A DNA stretch of 64,000 nt, taken from contig NZ_LZZT01000045.1 of NCBI RefSeq assembly GCF_014170305.1, positions 248,001 to 312,000 of the forward strand. Reading direction: 5' to 3'. The notes under the pieces are model-generated. The model was not told the origin of the DNA. It did no database searches and saw only the letters and a program-made list of their open reading frames with translations. The position numbers were made by a program, and so were the translations under genes. Within the stretch, counting starts at the first letter, position 1. Each line of letters starts with the position of its first letter. Source of the DNA: Achromobacter sp. UMC71 (GTDB taxonomy: Bacteria > Pseudomonadota > Gammaproteobacteria > Burkholderiales > Burkholderiaceae_B). Shown here in pieces: positions 8,360-17,700 of the stretch.

Positions 8360-11258
8360 TCTTCACCGTCATGGCCTGGCCGCCCGCCGCGGCTTGCTCG
8401 GCGCAACTGACGCAGACGCTCTCGGGCATCTGCGGAAACGGATAGGGCAAGCGGTCGGGGCCGGCAAAGCGCTTGTCGCCAGTCTTGACGTCGATGCGCC
8501 CCGGCGCGGTGACGGTGATGTTGCCGCCTTCGAGCACAATGCTGGCGCCCGCCGCCGTCGCGATGCGGATGCGCTTGGGCGCGGCGTATTCCACCGCGGT
8601 CTGCGCGCTGCCGATGGTGATGTCCTTCTGCGCCTGCACTCGCAGGATGTCGTGCTGGGCCTGCACATCGACGTTGCCCTTGGCCGAGATCAGGTCCAGC
8701 CCCGAGTCCGCCCCGCCCTGCTGCAGGCCGGCGACGATGCCCAGGCCCTGGCCGGTGTGCAGGCGCAACGCGCCCATCACCGCCAGGTTCTGGTCCTTGC
8801 CCGCCGACCAGTGCACGGCCTCGCCGGCCGTCACTTGCAGGTGCTTGGCCGCGACCTGTGCCAGCCCGGCGCGCGCGGCCATCAGCACGACGGGATCGGT
8901 GGGGTGCGGCACTTTGCCTTGCGCGGCCTGCGTGTGCCTGGCCGAGGCATCGCCGCGGGCGCCGTCCAGGCTGTCGCCCGCGACCGTGCCCGAGACCGCG
9001 CGGTGCATGGCCGCCAGCGGCGCCTTGTCGCCATCCAGCACGCTGGCCTGCGGGCCCTTGGTGCCCAGCGCCGTCGCCAGCCGCAGGCCCTGGTGGGCGC
9101 CGACCACGCCGTCCAGCGAACGCGCCATCTGCTCGGTCTGGCTGGCCAGCGCCTGTACGCCCGCCGCATCGCCCACGGCGCTGGCGTTGCCGCCGGTGGC
9201 GCTGTAGGTGGTGAGCAGCACGCCCGCGCCGCCGCGCACGGCCCCGTAGGCGTCGGTGCGCAGTTCGGCGCCCACGCCGCGCAGGCCGCCGCGGTAGTTG
9301 CCGGCCTGGTGGATGAGATGGCCCAGGTTCAGTTCCGAAGCGTCCTGGCTGCTCTTGACCTGCATGCGCAGCTGGCCGTCGGTGTCGTCGAACACGATCT
9401 GGTTGTAGCCCGCGCCGCCGAATTCCTTGCTCTTGAAGCCGGTCAGCGCGGCCGCGTTGCGGTGGTTGTCGTCGCCTGCGGCCGCCCCGTGCCAGGCCGG
9501 CGCGTTGCCCGCGGCCAGGTTGGCCTGGGCGCTGGGCGCGTTGTCGCGCGCGGCGGCGTAGACCTGCGTATCGGTCGCGCTGCCCGCGCGCCCGCCGGGC
9601 GTGGCGGGCGTGCCGCCTTCGCCGCGACCGTTGTACAGCGCGCCCACGACGATGGGCTGGTCGATGTCGTCGTCCAGAAAGCGCACCAGCACCTCTTGCC
9701 CGATGCGCGGCACGAAGCTGATGCCCATGCCGGCGCCGGACTGGCGCTGCGCCACGCGCACCCAGCGGCTGCTGGCCTCGCCGTCCTGGCTGCCCGCCTG
9801 CCAATGGAATCTGATGCGCACGTCGCCACGCTTGTTGCGCAGGATTTCGTCGCTTTGCTTGGGTTGCGTGCCGCCTTCGGCGTCGGTGACCACGGCGGTG
9901 TGCACGCCATGGACCGAGGGCGCGCCGCCCAGGCGGGCGCCGCGCGTTGCCGGCAAGGCGGGACGCCAGGGGCGGTCGCAGCGCACCGCTTCGAAGCGAT
10001 TGGCGTAGCCGACTTCGCGGGCCTTGGCGAGGACGGCGGGGTCGGGAGAGATCGAGGCCTCATCCCACGTCGAATCATCGCCGCGTATGGTCTCTTGCGG
10101 CGCGGCAACAGCCTCGCTATCCAGCGTCAGATACGCATCCAGCCCACCCAGGCGCTGCGCCAGCGACGCGCGCGTTTCGGGCGGCAGGTTGTTGATGCCC
10201 ACGTGCTCGATCCAGTCCAGCGCGAAGACCGGCTCGAATCCGGCTTCGTCCGTCGGCCCCAGCGACGACATGTCCTGCAGCGTGAAGCGCGTACCCGAGC
10301 GGAACGTGCGCACCACGCCGCGCCCGGTGAAGGTCTCGGCGCGGGCGCGCACGGCCTCGCGCGCCAGTTCCGCCTGGCGGCGGGCCTGGGCCTCGTTGGC
10401 AAAGCCGCCGTGGCCGGCGATGTCGTACCAGTCCAGCCCCGCCGCATCGTCCTGCCCATTGGCCGCGTTGACCAGCGCCTGCGCGGCGACCGCGCGCTTG
10501 CCGCTGTCGTGCCAGCCCAGCACCGTGATGCTGTCGGGCGTGCGGCGGCGCTGGCGCACCAGGGCCTGCACGGTGTCGCGCGATTCCGTGGCGCTGGCGC
10601 GCTGGAACCGCACCCCGCCGCTGGACGATTCCGCGTCTTCGGCCAGGGTGCGGCTGTCGGCAAAAATCTGCACCACGTGGCGCGCGGGCACCTCGGCGTC
10701 TTCCAGCACGGTCCAGCCCAGGCCGGCCTCGGCCAACAGGCGGCTGATGAAGGCGTAGTCGGTCTCGCGATACTGCGTGGTGTAGGGGCGCGGCGCCAGG
10801 TCGGCCAGCGCCCCTTCGACGTCGGCCGCGATGCGGTAGACATAGCCTTCATACGTGTCCAGCACATGGCGCACGATGTCCAGCACCGGCTTGTTCTCAA
10901 ACAACCGGCTGGCACGCCGCTGCGTGGCCAGCCACAGCCAGGGCACCACCGTGAGCCGGTAGCGCGCCAGGCCCGCATCGCCGGCCAGCAGTTCAGCCTC
11001 GCGCACCACGCCGCTGCGGCCGCTGCGGCTGCCATCGGCGCGGGTGGTCCAGAGGGTAACGGGGCGCGAGATCATGTCCTGCAACGACAGGCCGGCGTCG
11101 TCCGACAGGGCCACCACGCGCAACTGCGCCACGTCCGACAACGCTTCGCGGCCGATCCAGCCTTCGACGTGCAGCGAGGCCAGCGCCCCCTCGCCTTGCA
11201 GGCGGTAGAGGCGGGCCTCGGAATTGAACAGGCCCGCGGTCGCGGTCGTATCCATCAT
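8352..11258 (-). CDS. vgrG: T6SS spike protein VgrG with DUF2345 extension
   Basis: This 968 aa VgrG forms the trimeric tip of the T6SS tube. Residues 1 to about 430 are the gp27-like base. The region around 475-545 is the gp5-like OB fold, with RIRFHWQ, SRWVRVAQ, GMGISFVPRIGQEVLVRFLDDDIDQP and a YNG ending. The remaining part contains a DUF2345 beta-helix and a long Ala/Gly-rich tail that could serve for cargo binding. No enzymatic domain is evident at the C-terminus, so this is probably a carrier VgrG that works with the downstream adaptor and lipase. Two adjacent ATG codons (11258 and 11255) could be used. It lies 24 bp after an Ala-rich membrane protein gene on the same strand. Confidence 0.95.
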   Translation of the reverse strand: MMDTTATAGLFNSEARLYRLQGEGALASLHVEGWIGREALSDVAQLRVVALSDDAGLSLQDMISRPVTLWTTRADGSRSGRSGVVREAELLAGDAGLARYRLTVVPWLWLATQRRASRLFENKPVLDIVRHVLDTYEGYVYRIAADVEGALADLAPRPYTTQYRETDYAFISRLLAEAGLGWTVLEDAEVPARHVVQIFADSRTLAEDAESSSGGVRFQRASATESRDTVQALVRQRRRTPDSITVLGWHDSGKRAVAAQALVNAANGQDDAAGLDWYDIAGHGGFANEAQARRQAELAREAVRARAETFTGRGVVRTFRSGTRFTLQDMSSLGPTDEAGFEPVFALDWIEHVGINNLPPETRASLAQRLGGLDAYLTLDSEAVAAPQETIRGDDSTWDEASISPDPAVLAKAREVGYANRFEAVRCDRPWRPALPATRGARLGGAPSVHGVHTAVVTDAEGGTQPKQSDEILRNKRGDVRIRFHWQAGSQDGEASSRWVRVAQRQSGAGMGISFVPRIGQEVLVRFLDDDIDQPIVVGALYNGRGEGGTPATPGGRAGSATDTQVYAAARDNAPSAQANLAAGNAPAWHGAAAGDDNHRNAAALTGFKSKEFGGAGYNQIVFDDTDGQLRMQVKSSQDASELNLGHLIHQAGNYRGGLRGVGAELRTDAYGAVRGGAGVLLTTYSATGGNASAVGDAAGVQALASQTEQMARSLDGVVGAHQGLRLATALGTKGPQASVLDGDKAPLAAMHRAVSGTVAGDSLDGARGDASARHTQAAQGKVPHPTDPVVLMAARAGLAQVAAKHLQVTAGEAVHWSAGKDQNLAVMGALRLHTGQGLGIVAGLQQGGADSGLDLISAKGNVDVQAQHDILRVQAQKDITIGSAQTAVEYAAPKRIRIATAAGASIVLEGGNITVTAPGRIDVKTGDKRFAGPDRLPYPFPQMPESVCVSCAEQAAAGGQAMTVKNA

Positions 11259-11282
11259 GAGGAAAACCTTATTCAGCAGCGC

Positions 11283-12263
11283 TCAAGGCTCGGTGTGAGC
11301 TTGCGCATTGGGACATTCCGGAGCGGTGCCCCAGTGGCCCGCGCAAACGCGCAGGCGGCATTGTTCGCTTTCAAGGAAACCGAGCTTGCGACATTCCCCC
11401 AGGCGGGTGGACAGCGAAGACCCCGGCAGCTCGCGGACGAAGATGCCGTCGGTCTTGTAGACCTTGGTGCCAGGTGGCGACGCGGGCGGCAGACCGTAGG
11501 ACATCAACGCCGCCAGCAGGGCCGCGTCACTGTCGTTGCGTGGGGCGGCCTTGCCGCGCGCGGGTGCGGCGGCAGCCTTGGGCGCACCCTTGGCCGTCGT
11601 GGCTTGCGGGGCGGCGGCAGTCGCCGCGGCGACCGTGCCGTCGCGCGCACGCTCGGTGCGCTGCGGGGCCGGGCCAGGCGCCTTGGCCGACGCCGCAGCC
11701 GCAGGCTTGTTGGGCGCGGCGGCCGTCACCGCAAGCGCGGCCAGCGGATTGGCGGGCTCGCGCAAGTCGGCCTGCGCATCGGGCTGGGTCAGTTGCGCCA
11801 GCGGATGGTCTTCGATGATGGTGGCCGCATTGGACGGCGGCGCTTCGGCATTGGCCCGCGCCGGCGCTTGCCCCGCAGCCGGCTGATTGAGCGAGGCCGT
11901 CGGCAATGCGGCGTTCGGCGTCGTGGCGCCTGACGGTGAAGTGCCCGGCACGGTGGCGCCGGACGTGGGCAGGCCGGACGACACATCGGCGTCCGCGCGG
12001 GCCACGACCAGAGGCAACTGCGCCGTGTCGTACACCGCCCACAAGCCCGCGCCCACTGCGCCTAGAAACAGCAGCAGCAACACCACCAGCGGTGTCTTGG
12101 AACGCGTCTTGGGCGGCAGGTGCTTGACCTCGGCGTCGGGTACGCGGCCTTCGAGCGTGGCGAGTATGCGCGACGACTGCCGCTCATCCGGCGTGGATGA
12201 GCGCCCGGCCAGCAAACTTGGAATAGAGGGCGGTGGTCGCGATCTTTTTTCGTCTTCTGCCAT
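11283..12263 (-). CDS. Unrecognised single-pass membrane protein with Cys-rich C-terminus
   Basis: I do not recognise a family. The 326 aa product starts at ATG 12263; a longer frame adds residues unlike a gene start. Visible parts are a polar N-terminus (about 55 residues), one strong transmembrane helix at about 58-77 (LVVLLLLFLGAVGAGLWAVY), a long low-complexity Ala/Pro/Thr linker (about 85-265), and a compact C-terminal segment with four cysteines (ECRKLGF, EQCRLRVC, PECPNA). The predicted topology places the linker and Cys domain in the periplasm. It is the first gene of the minus-strand operon that leads into vgrG and is divergent from the TagX-like gene. A T6SS-related envelope role is only inferred from position. 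Confidence 0.7.
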   Translation of the reverse strand: MAEDEKRSRPPPSIPSLLAGRSSTPDERQSSRILATLEGRVPDAEVKHLPPKTRSKTPLVVLLLLFLGAVGAGLWAVYDTAQLPLVVARADADVSSGLPTSGATVPGTSPSGATTPNAALPTASLNQPAAGQAPARANAEAPPSNAATIIEDHPLAQLTQPDAQADLREPANPLAALAVTAAAPNKPAAAASAKAPGPAPQRTERARDGTVAAATAAAPQATTAKGAPKAAAAPARGKAAPRNDSDAALLAALMSYGLPPASPPGTKVYKTDGIFVRELPGSSLSTRLGECRKLGFLESEQCRLRVCAGHWGTAPECPNAQAHTEP

Positions 12264-12454
12264 GCGAGGTCCCGTGTTGGCTGGGGCGCATAAAACCCCT
12301 TTTAACCAAGGTGTCCGAGAATACCTGATGACATCTTTTAGATCACGGCTTCTTGTTACGATTCCTAAAGCATCGACGCTGTCTGCAACGCCCAAGCGCT
12401 TGCCTCAATCCCGAATAGAACAAAAGATTACGCCTTCGTGATTGAGGGATACCG
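12264..12454. promoter_or_regulatory. Divergent promoter region between the two T6SS operons
   Basis: This 191-bp, AT-richer stretch separates the minus-strand vgrG operon from the plus-strand tssM operon, so it should hold both promoters. I see no convincing sigma-70 or sigma-54 pair. A short perfect palindrome, CAAGCGCTTG, lies at 12393-12402. Confidence 0.5.
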
Positions 12455-13306
12455 TTGCTAGTTCTACTGCCCCTATATTTTCTGCTCGCGATAGGCGTTT
12501 CCGCGTTGCTGGTTTTCCCGTCCTTGCGGGCCGCAACCGCGCGAAGCGCGCGTGCGTTCGCGCAGGGATTTCGCCGCCGCGTCACCCGGGGCGCGGGCCA
12601 TGCCGGGGGTATGGTCGGGGGCTCGGCGCAAGTGGTACGAGCAGGCGTCGGCAGGGCCGGAAATACGTTTTCCATCTACCGCTGGCAGATCGCCGCGGTG
12701 CTTGCGGTGGTGTTGCTTCCGTCCCTTTTCGCTTTCGTCATGCGACACAATCACACATTTATTTACGAGGACCGGATGGCCGGTCCGGACCCCAGAATCC
12801 AGGCATTGCTGACGGGCGAAAGGCTGGTGCCGCCGCCGCCCCTGCCCCCCGAAGTCTTCACTACGCGCGAGGTTGAATTGGTGCGTCCGAACCTGGGCGG
12901 CGCAAGCCGCGACTGGAACCTGCTGGATGCGGATTACCGCCAGCGCCTGCTAGCCGCGTATCGCGTCATGCGTGAAGAGCATGGCTACGAAATGGTGTTG
13001 ATCGAGGGCTATCGCAGCCCCGAACGCCAGGCCGAACTGGCCGACAAGGGATCGCACGTGACCAATGCCGGCGCCTACCAGAGCTATCACCAGTACGGCC
13101 TGGCCGCGGACAGCGCGTTCCTGCGCGACGGCAAGGTGGTGGTGTCCGAAAAAGACCCCTGGGCCATGCGTGGCTATGAACTGTTCGGCGAAACCGCCGA
13201 GCGCGTCGGCCTGACCTGGGGTGGCCGCTGGAAGCTGATGGACTTCGGCCACACCGAGCTGCGCCGCCCCGGCGTGATCCGCCGCGACGCCGGAGCCGCG
13301 CAATGA
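12455..13306 (+). CDS. TagX-like membrane-anchored M15 (VanY-type) peptidase
   Basis: This 283 aa protein has two hydrophobic stretches (about 1-22 and 78-96) and a C-terminal M15 metallopeptidase domain. Zinc-site candidates are His212 and Asp219 in HQYGLAAD, and Asp263 and His266 in MDFGHTE. IEGYRSPERQAEL is the usual M15 core. M15 peptidases in T6SS loci, such as TagX of Acinetobacter, cut peptidoglycan peptides to let the machine cross the wall; that role here is inferred. The start is TTG, with GAGGGA 7-8 nt upstream, and no in-frame ATG fits. It overlaps the next gene by 4 nt and heads the tssM operon. Confidence 0.82.
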   Translation: MLVLLPLYFLLAIGVSALLVFPSLRAATARSARAFAQGFRRRVTRGAGHAGGMVGGSAQVVRAGVGRAGNTFSIYRWQIAAVLAVVLLPSLFAFVMRHNHTFIYEDRMAGPDPRIQALLTGERLVPPPPLPPEVFTTREVELVRPNLGGASRDWNLLDADYRQRLLAAYRVMREEHGYEMVLIEGYRSPERQAELADKGSHVTNAGAYQSYHQYGLAADSAFLRDGKVVVSEKDPWAMRGYELFGETAERVGLTWGGRWKLMDFGHTELRRPGVIRRDAGAAQ

Positions 13307-14712
13307 TGGGCCGCCTCTTGAAGACCGGCCTCGTGCTGGCCCTGGTGTTTGGCATCGTCTGGCTGGGCGTCATCATCTGGTGGCAGGAATCGCGCACGCT
13401 GCCCACCGGCGTGGATATCGGGCTGTACCTGTTCGCCTTGCCGCTGGCCCTGATTGCGGCGGGCTGGGCCGGCCTGCGCATCGTTCGCGCACGCCGCGAG
13501 GCCCGCGCCGCCGCGGCCGCGGCCCCCAAGACTGATGGCGCCGCGGCGCAGGCCCCCGCCGCCGCCGCCGTGACCCGCCTGGTGGCCCTGGCCGGCGCCG
13601 CCCGCGCCGCGCCCGGCAGCGATGCCGCGGCGATCCACGACGCGCTGGCCGAGCAACAGCGGCCGGACCTGGACCCCCAGCTGACGAACGCGCGCGGCTT
13701 TCCGGTGTTCAGCGCCCGCGCCGAGCACCTGGATATCGATGCCCTACGCGAAGCCGCCCACGCCGACAAGGCTCCGCAGGCGGCGTGTTCGGATGACCGC
13801 CTGCGCGCCACGGCGCTGCTGTGCGAGGTGATTGAAACGCTGTCGCAAGAGGCCCGCGGCCACGTGCTGGATCACGGCACGCCGGAACGCGACCATGATT
13901 GGCCGCTACTGCAGCTGGAGCTGCTGCTGCCCGCGCAATGGCCGCAGGCCGCGCGCGACCACGCGCAGGAACAGGCCCGCACGGCGACCGTGTGGGCGCC
14001 CTCGCGCCTGACCGTGCAGTTGCACAAGGCCGACGACACGCTGGCCAGCGACAGCCTGCTGCGCCAACTGGCGCTGGAACCACTTGCCGCGGACCGCGCC
14101 CCGCTGCGCATCGTGGCCGCGGCCGATTCCTATATTGATGCGAACGTGGTGCAGGACTGGGATGCCGGCGGCACCTTGGTCAGCACCGCCACGCCGCAAG
14201 GCCGCGTGCCCGGCGAGGCCGCCGCGGGCCTGCTGCTCGATCTGGCGCAGACCGCGCCGCCCGACGCCAAAGGCGCCCCGCCCGCCCTGCCGCCCGAAGG
14301 CGCCTTCGCGCTGACGCTGTCGGCCATGGCGCACCGCGCGACCGACGCTGACGCGCGCGGCGCCGCCAGCGAACCCATGCTGACCGAACTGGCCACCCAC
14401 TTCCTGACCCAGCACGCGCGGCGCGCGGACGACATCCGCGCGCTGATCAGCGACGCCGACCACCGCGGCAGCCGGCCGCTGGAAGCCGCGGGGCTGGCCA
14501 GCACGCTGTTTCCCGCGCTGGACCCGAACCAGGATTGCCTGGCGGTCGGCACGGCCTGCGGCTACACCGGCTCGGCCGCGCATCTGCTGACCCTGGCCGT
14601 CGCGGGCCAGGCCAGCACGCAGGCCGAAGCGCCGGTGCTGGTCGTCATGACGCAAGACCCGGCGCTACGCACGCTAGCGCTGGTGTCCCAACCCCTTTCC
14701 CCCTCCGCTTGA
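13303..14712 (+). CDS. Unrecognised T6SS-associated inner-membrane protein upstream of TssM
   Basis: The 469 aa product has two clear N-terminal helices (about 7-28 and 38-58). An Ala-rich linker and a cytoplasmic or periplasmic domain of roughly 380 residues follow. Parts of that domain (AAAGLLLDLAQ, and GTACGYTGSAAHLLTL near the C-terminus) recall the thiolase/beta-ketoacyl-synthase fold, without a full catalytic triad that I can point to. This resemblance is weak and is my inference. The gene overlaps the M15 peptidase gene by 4 nt and ends 23 bp before tssM, so it is almost certainly co-expressed with the membrane complex. It is not TssL or TssJ, as neither the C-tail anchor nor a lipobox is present. 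Confidence 0.72.
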   Translation: MMGRLLKTGLVLALVFGIVWLGVIIWWQESRTLPTGVDIGLYLFALPLALIAAGWAGLRIVRARREARAAAAAAPKTDGAAAQAPAAAAVTRLVALAGAARAAPGSDAAAIHDALAEQQRPDLDPQLTNARGFPVFSARAEHLDIDALREAAHADKAPQAACSDDRLRATALLCEVIETLSQEARGHVLDHGTPERDHDWPLLQLELLLPAQWPQAARDHAQEQARTATVWAPSRLTVQLHKADDTLASDSLLRQLALEPLAADRAPLRIVAAADSYIDANVVQDWDAGGTLVSTATPQGRVPGEAAAGLLLDLAQTAPPDAKGAPPALPPEGAFALTLSAMAHRATDADARGAASEPMLTELATHFLTQHARRADDIRALISDADHRGSRPLEAAGLASTLFPALDPNQDCLAVGTACGYTGSAAHLLTLAVAGQASTQAEAPVLVVMTQDPALRTLALVSQPLSPSA

Positions 14713-14735
14713 CCCCTATAAAAACAGCCAAAATC

Positions 14736-17700
14736 ATGCGTAGCCCTTCAGGTTTCTTCTCCGGTATTTCCAGCGCCATGAGCGAAGGCAGGCACTGGAC
14801 CTCACGCGCGCTGGGCAACCCGCGCCTGTTCATGGCGATCGGCCTGATCGCCCTGGTCGTGTTCCTGTTCCTGTTCGCCGACACGGTCGAGATCGGCCTC
14901 GTATGGGCGGGCATCGCGCTGGGGATCTTCCTGTTTCTCTGGCTGTGCGCCTTCCTGTGGCGCCGGCGCCGTGCGCGGCGCGCCAACAAGAACCTGGGCG
15001 ACATGCTGGAACAGCAGGTGCAGACGGGTGCGGCCGCCGCCAACCGCGGCGAGGTCGAGGCGCTGCGCACCCGGTTGATCCAGGCGGTGCGCACCATCAA
15101 GACGTCCAAGATCGGGCAGGTGTCGGGCAACGAAGCGCTGTACGAGCTGCCCTGGTACATCGTGATCGGCAACCCGGCCGCGGGCAAGAGCAGCGCGGTC
15201 ATCAATTCGGGGCTGCAATTTCCCTTCGCCGACAAGAACGGCGCGGCGGTACGCGGGGTGGGCGGCACGCGCAACTGCGACTGGTTCTTCACCACCGAAG
15301 GCATCCTGCTGGACACGGCGGGCCGCTATTCGGTGCACGAAGAAGACCGCAATGAATGGATGGGCTTTCTGGACCTGCTCAAGCGCTATCGTCCCAAAGC
15401 GCCGATCAACGGCATCATCGTGGCGGCCAGCATCGACGAGCTGACGGGCGCGGGCCCCGAGTTCGCCATCAACCTGGCCAAGAACCTGCGCCAGCGCGTG
15501 CAGGAGCTGACCGACCGGCTGGAAGTGTTTGCGCCGGTCTACATCATCTTCACCAAGGCCGACCTGATCTCGGGCTTCAGCGAGTTTTTCTCCGACAACG
15601 ACCAGCGCGAGCGCGACCGGGTCTGGGGCGCCACCCTGCCCTACGGCGCGGAAGAGAACCGCGACGTGCTGGCCCTGTTCGATGAACGCTTCGACGAGCT
15701 GTACGAAGGCCTGAAGGAAATGGGCACCGCGCAGATATCGCTGCGCAACAGCCGCGACCTGCCGCCGGGCCTGCTGACCTTCCCGCTGGAATTCGCGGGC
15801 GTCAAGCCCGCGCTGCGCACGTTCCTGTCGACGCTGTTCGAGACCAATCCGTTCCAGTACAAGCCGGTATTCCGCGGCTTTTACTTCACCAGCGCCTTGC
15901 AGGAAGGCGTGTCGCAAAGCACGTCGACCGAACGGCTGGCCGAGCGCTTCGACCTGCGGCCGGCGCCGCGAGGCCAGGCCCGCAATGTGTCGTCGCACAA
16001 CGGATTTTTCCTGCGCGACCTGTTTTCCAGCGTGATCTTCGCCGACAAGAAGCTGGTGCGCCAACACGCCAGCCCGGCCAAGACGCGCATGCGCTATCTG
16101 ACTTTCTTCGGCCTGGTGCTGGCGCTGGGGCTGGTGCTGGGCGGCTGGAGCTGGTCGTACCTGGGCAACCGCCAGCTGGCGCAGAACGTGCAGGCCGACC
16201 TGGACAAGGTAGTGCGACTGCAAAGCGAACGCACCGATCTGCAAAGCCGCCTGGAGGCCATGGAAATCCTGCAGGACCGCATCGAGCAGCTGGACCGCTA
16301 TTCGTCCAGCCGGCCGTGGTCGCTGGGCCTGGGCCTGTACCAGGGCGACGTGCTCAAGGAACGCCTGCTGGCCGAGTACTACAACGGCGCGCGCCAGTTC
16401 ATGCTGAGTCCGGTCAAGGCCAGCCTGGAAGACTTCCTGGCCAAGGTGGACATGTCCGGCGCCGCCGCGGCCGCTGGCGGCACGCCGCAGCCGGCGCCGC
16501 AGGCCCCGCGCACGCCGCACAACCCGGGCGGCGACACGCTGTTCCAGGATGCCTCGCCGACCAACGCCGACGACGCCTACAACGCGCTCAAGACGTACCT
16601 GATGATGGCCAATCACCAGCACGTCGACCCTACCCACCTGTCCGATCAGATCACGCGGTTCTGGCGCGGCTGGCTTGAAACCAATCGCGGCGCGATGCCG
16701 CGCGACCAGCTGATCCGCAGCGGCGAGCGCCTGATTTCGTTCTACGTCAGCCGCGCGCCCGATGCGGGCTGGCCGCAGATCGACACCAATCTGGCGCTGG
16801 TCGAGAAGACCCGCGCCAGCCTGCGCGCCGTGATGCAGGGCATGCCGGCGCGCGAACGCGCCTACGCCACCCTGAAGGCGCGGGCCGCCACCCGCTTCCA
16901 GACCATGACGGTGGCGCGCATCGTCGGCGAGAACGACGCGGGTGTGGTGGCCGGCAGCTACGCCATCCCCGGCACCTTCACCCGCGAAGCCTGGGAACAG
17001 TACATCCAGCCCGCCATCAACGAGGCCGCCAAGAAGGAAGTGCAGACCAGCGACTGGGTGCTGGGCGTGAACGCACGCGACGACCTGACGCTGGACGGCA
17101 GCCCCGAGCAGATCCAGAAAAGCCTGGCGACGATGTACAAGACGGAATACGCCCAGGAATGGCAGAAGTTCCTGCGCGGCGTCACCATCAAGCCGTTCAC
17201 CAGCTTCGAGCAGTCGGTGGGCGCGATGAACCGCCTGGGCGATCCGCAGACCTCGCCCATCGCCAAGCTGATCAACACCACCTACGAACAGACCTCGTGG
17301 GACAACCCGTCGCTGATCAACGCCGGCCTGCAGCAGGCGCAAAGCGGCGTGGTGGGCTGGTTCAAGCGCGTGATCCTGCGCCAGACGCCGCCCGCGCCGG
17401 CGGCCACCACCACGGCCAATGGCGAAGCGATTCCGATGGGCCCGGTGGGCCGCGAATTCTCGGACGTGGCGCGCCTGGTGGTCACGCGCGAGAACCAGTC
17501 GCTGCTGGGCAACTACATGGGTGCGCTGTCCAAGATCCGCACTCGCTTCAACCTGCTGAACAATCAGGGCGACCCCGGCCCCGGCTCGCTGATCCTGCTG
17601 CGCCAGACGCTGGAGGGCAAGGATTCGGAACTGGCCGATGCGCTCAAGCTGGTGGACGAGCAGATGCTGGCGGGCCTGTCGGCCACCCAGCGTGAAACGT

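Noticed and set aside
8394..11933. Very long plus-strand open frame (1179 codons) opposite vgrG and its neighbour
   Set aside because: It mirrors vgrG on the other strand; codon bias of high-GC genes keeps antisense frames open. It has His/Arg/Gln-rich composition, no domain and no ribosome binding site.
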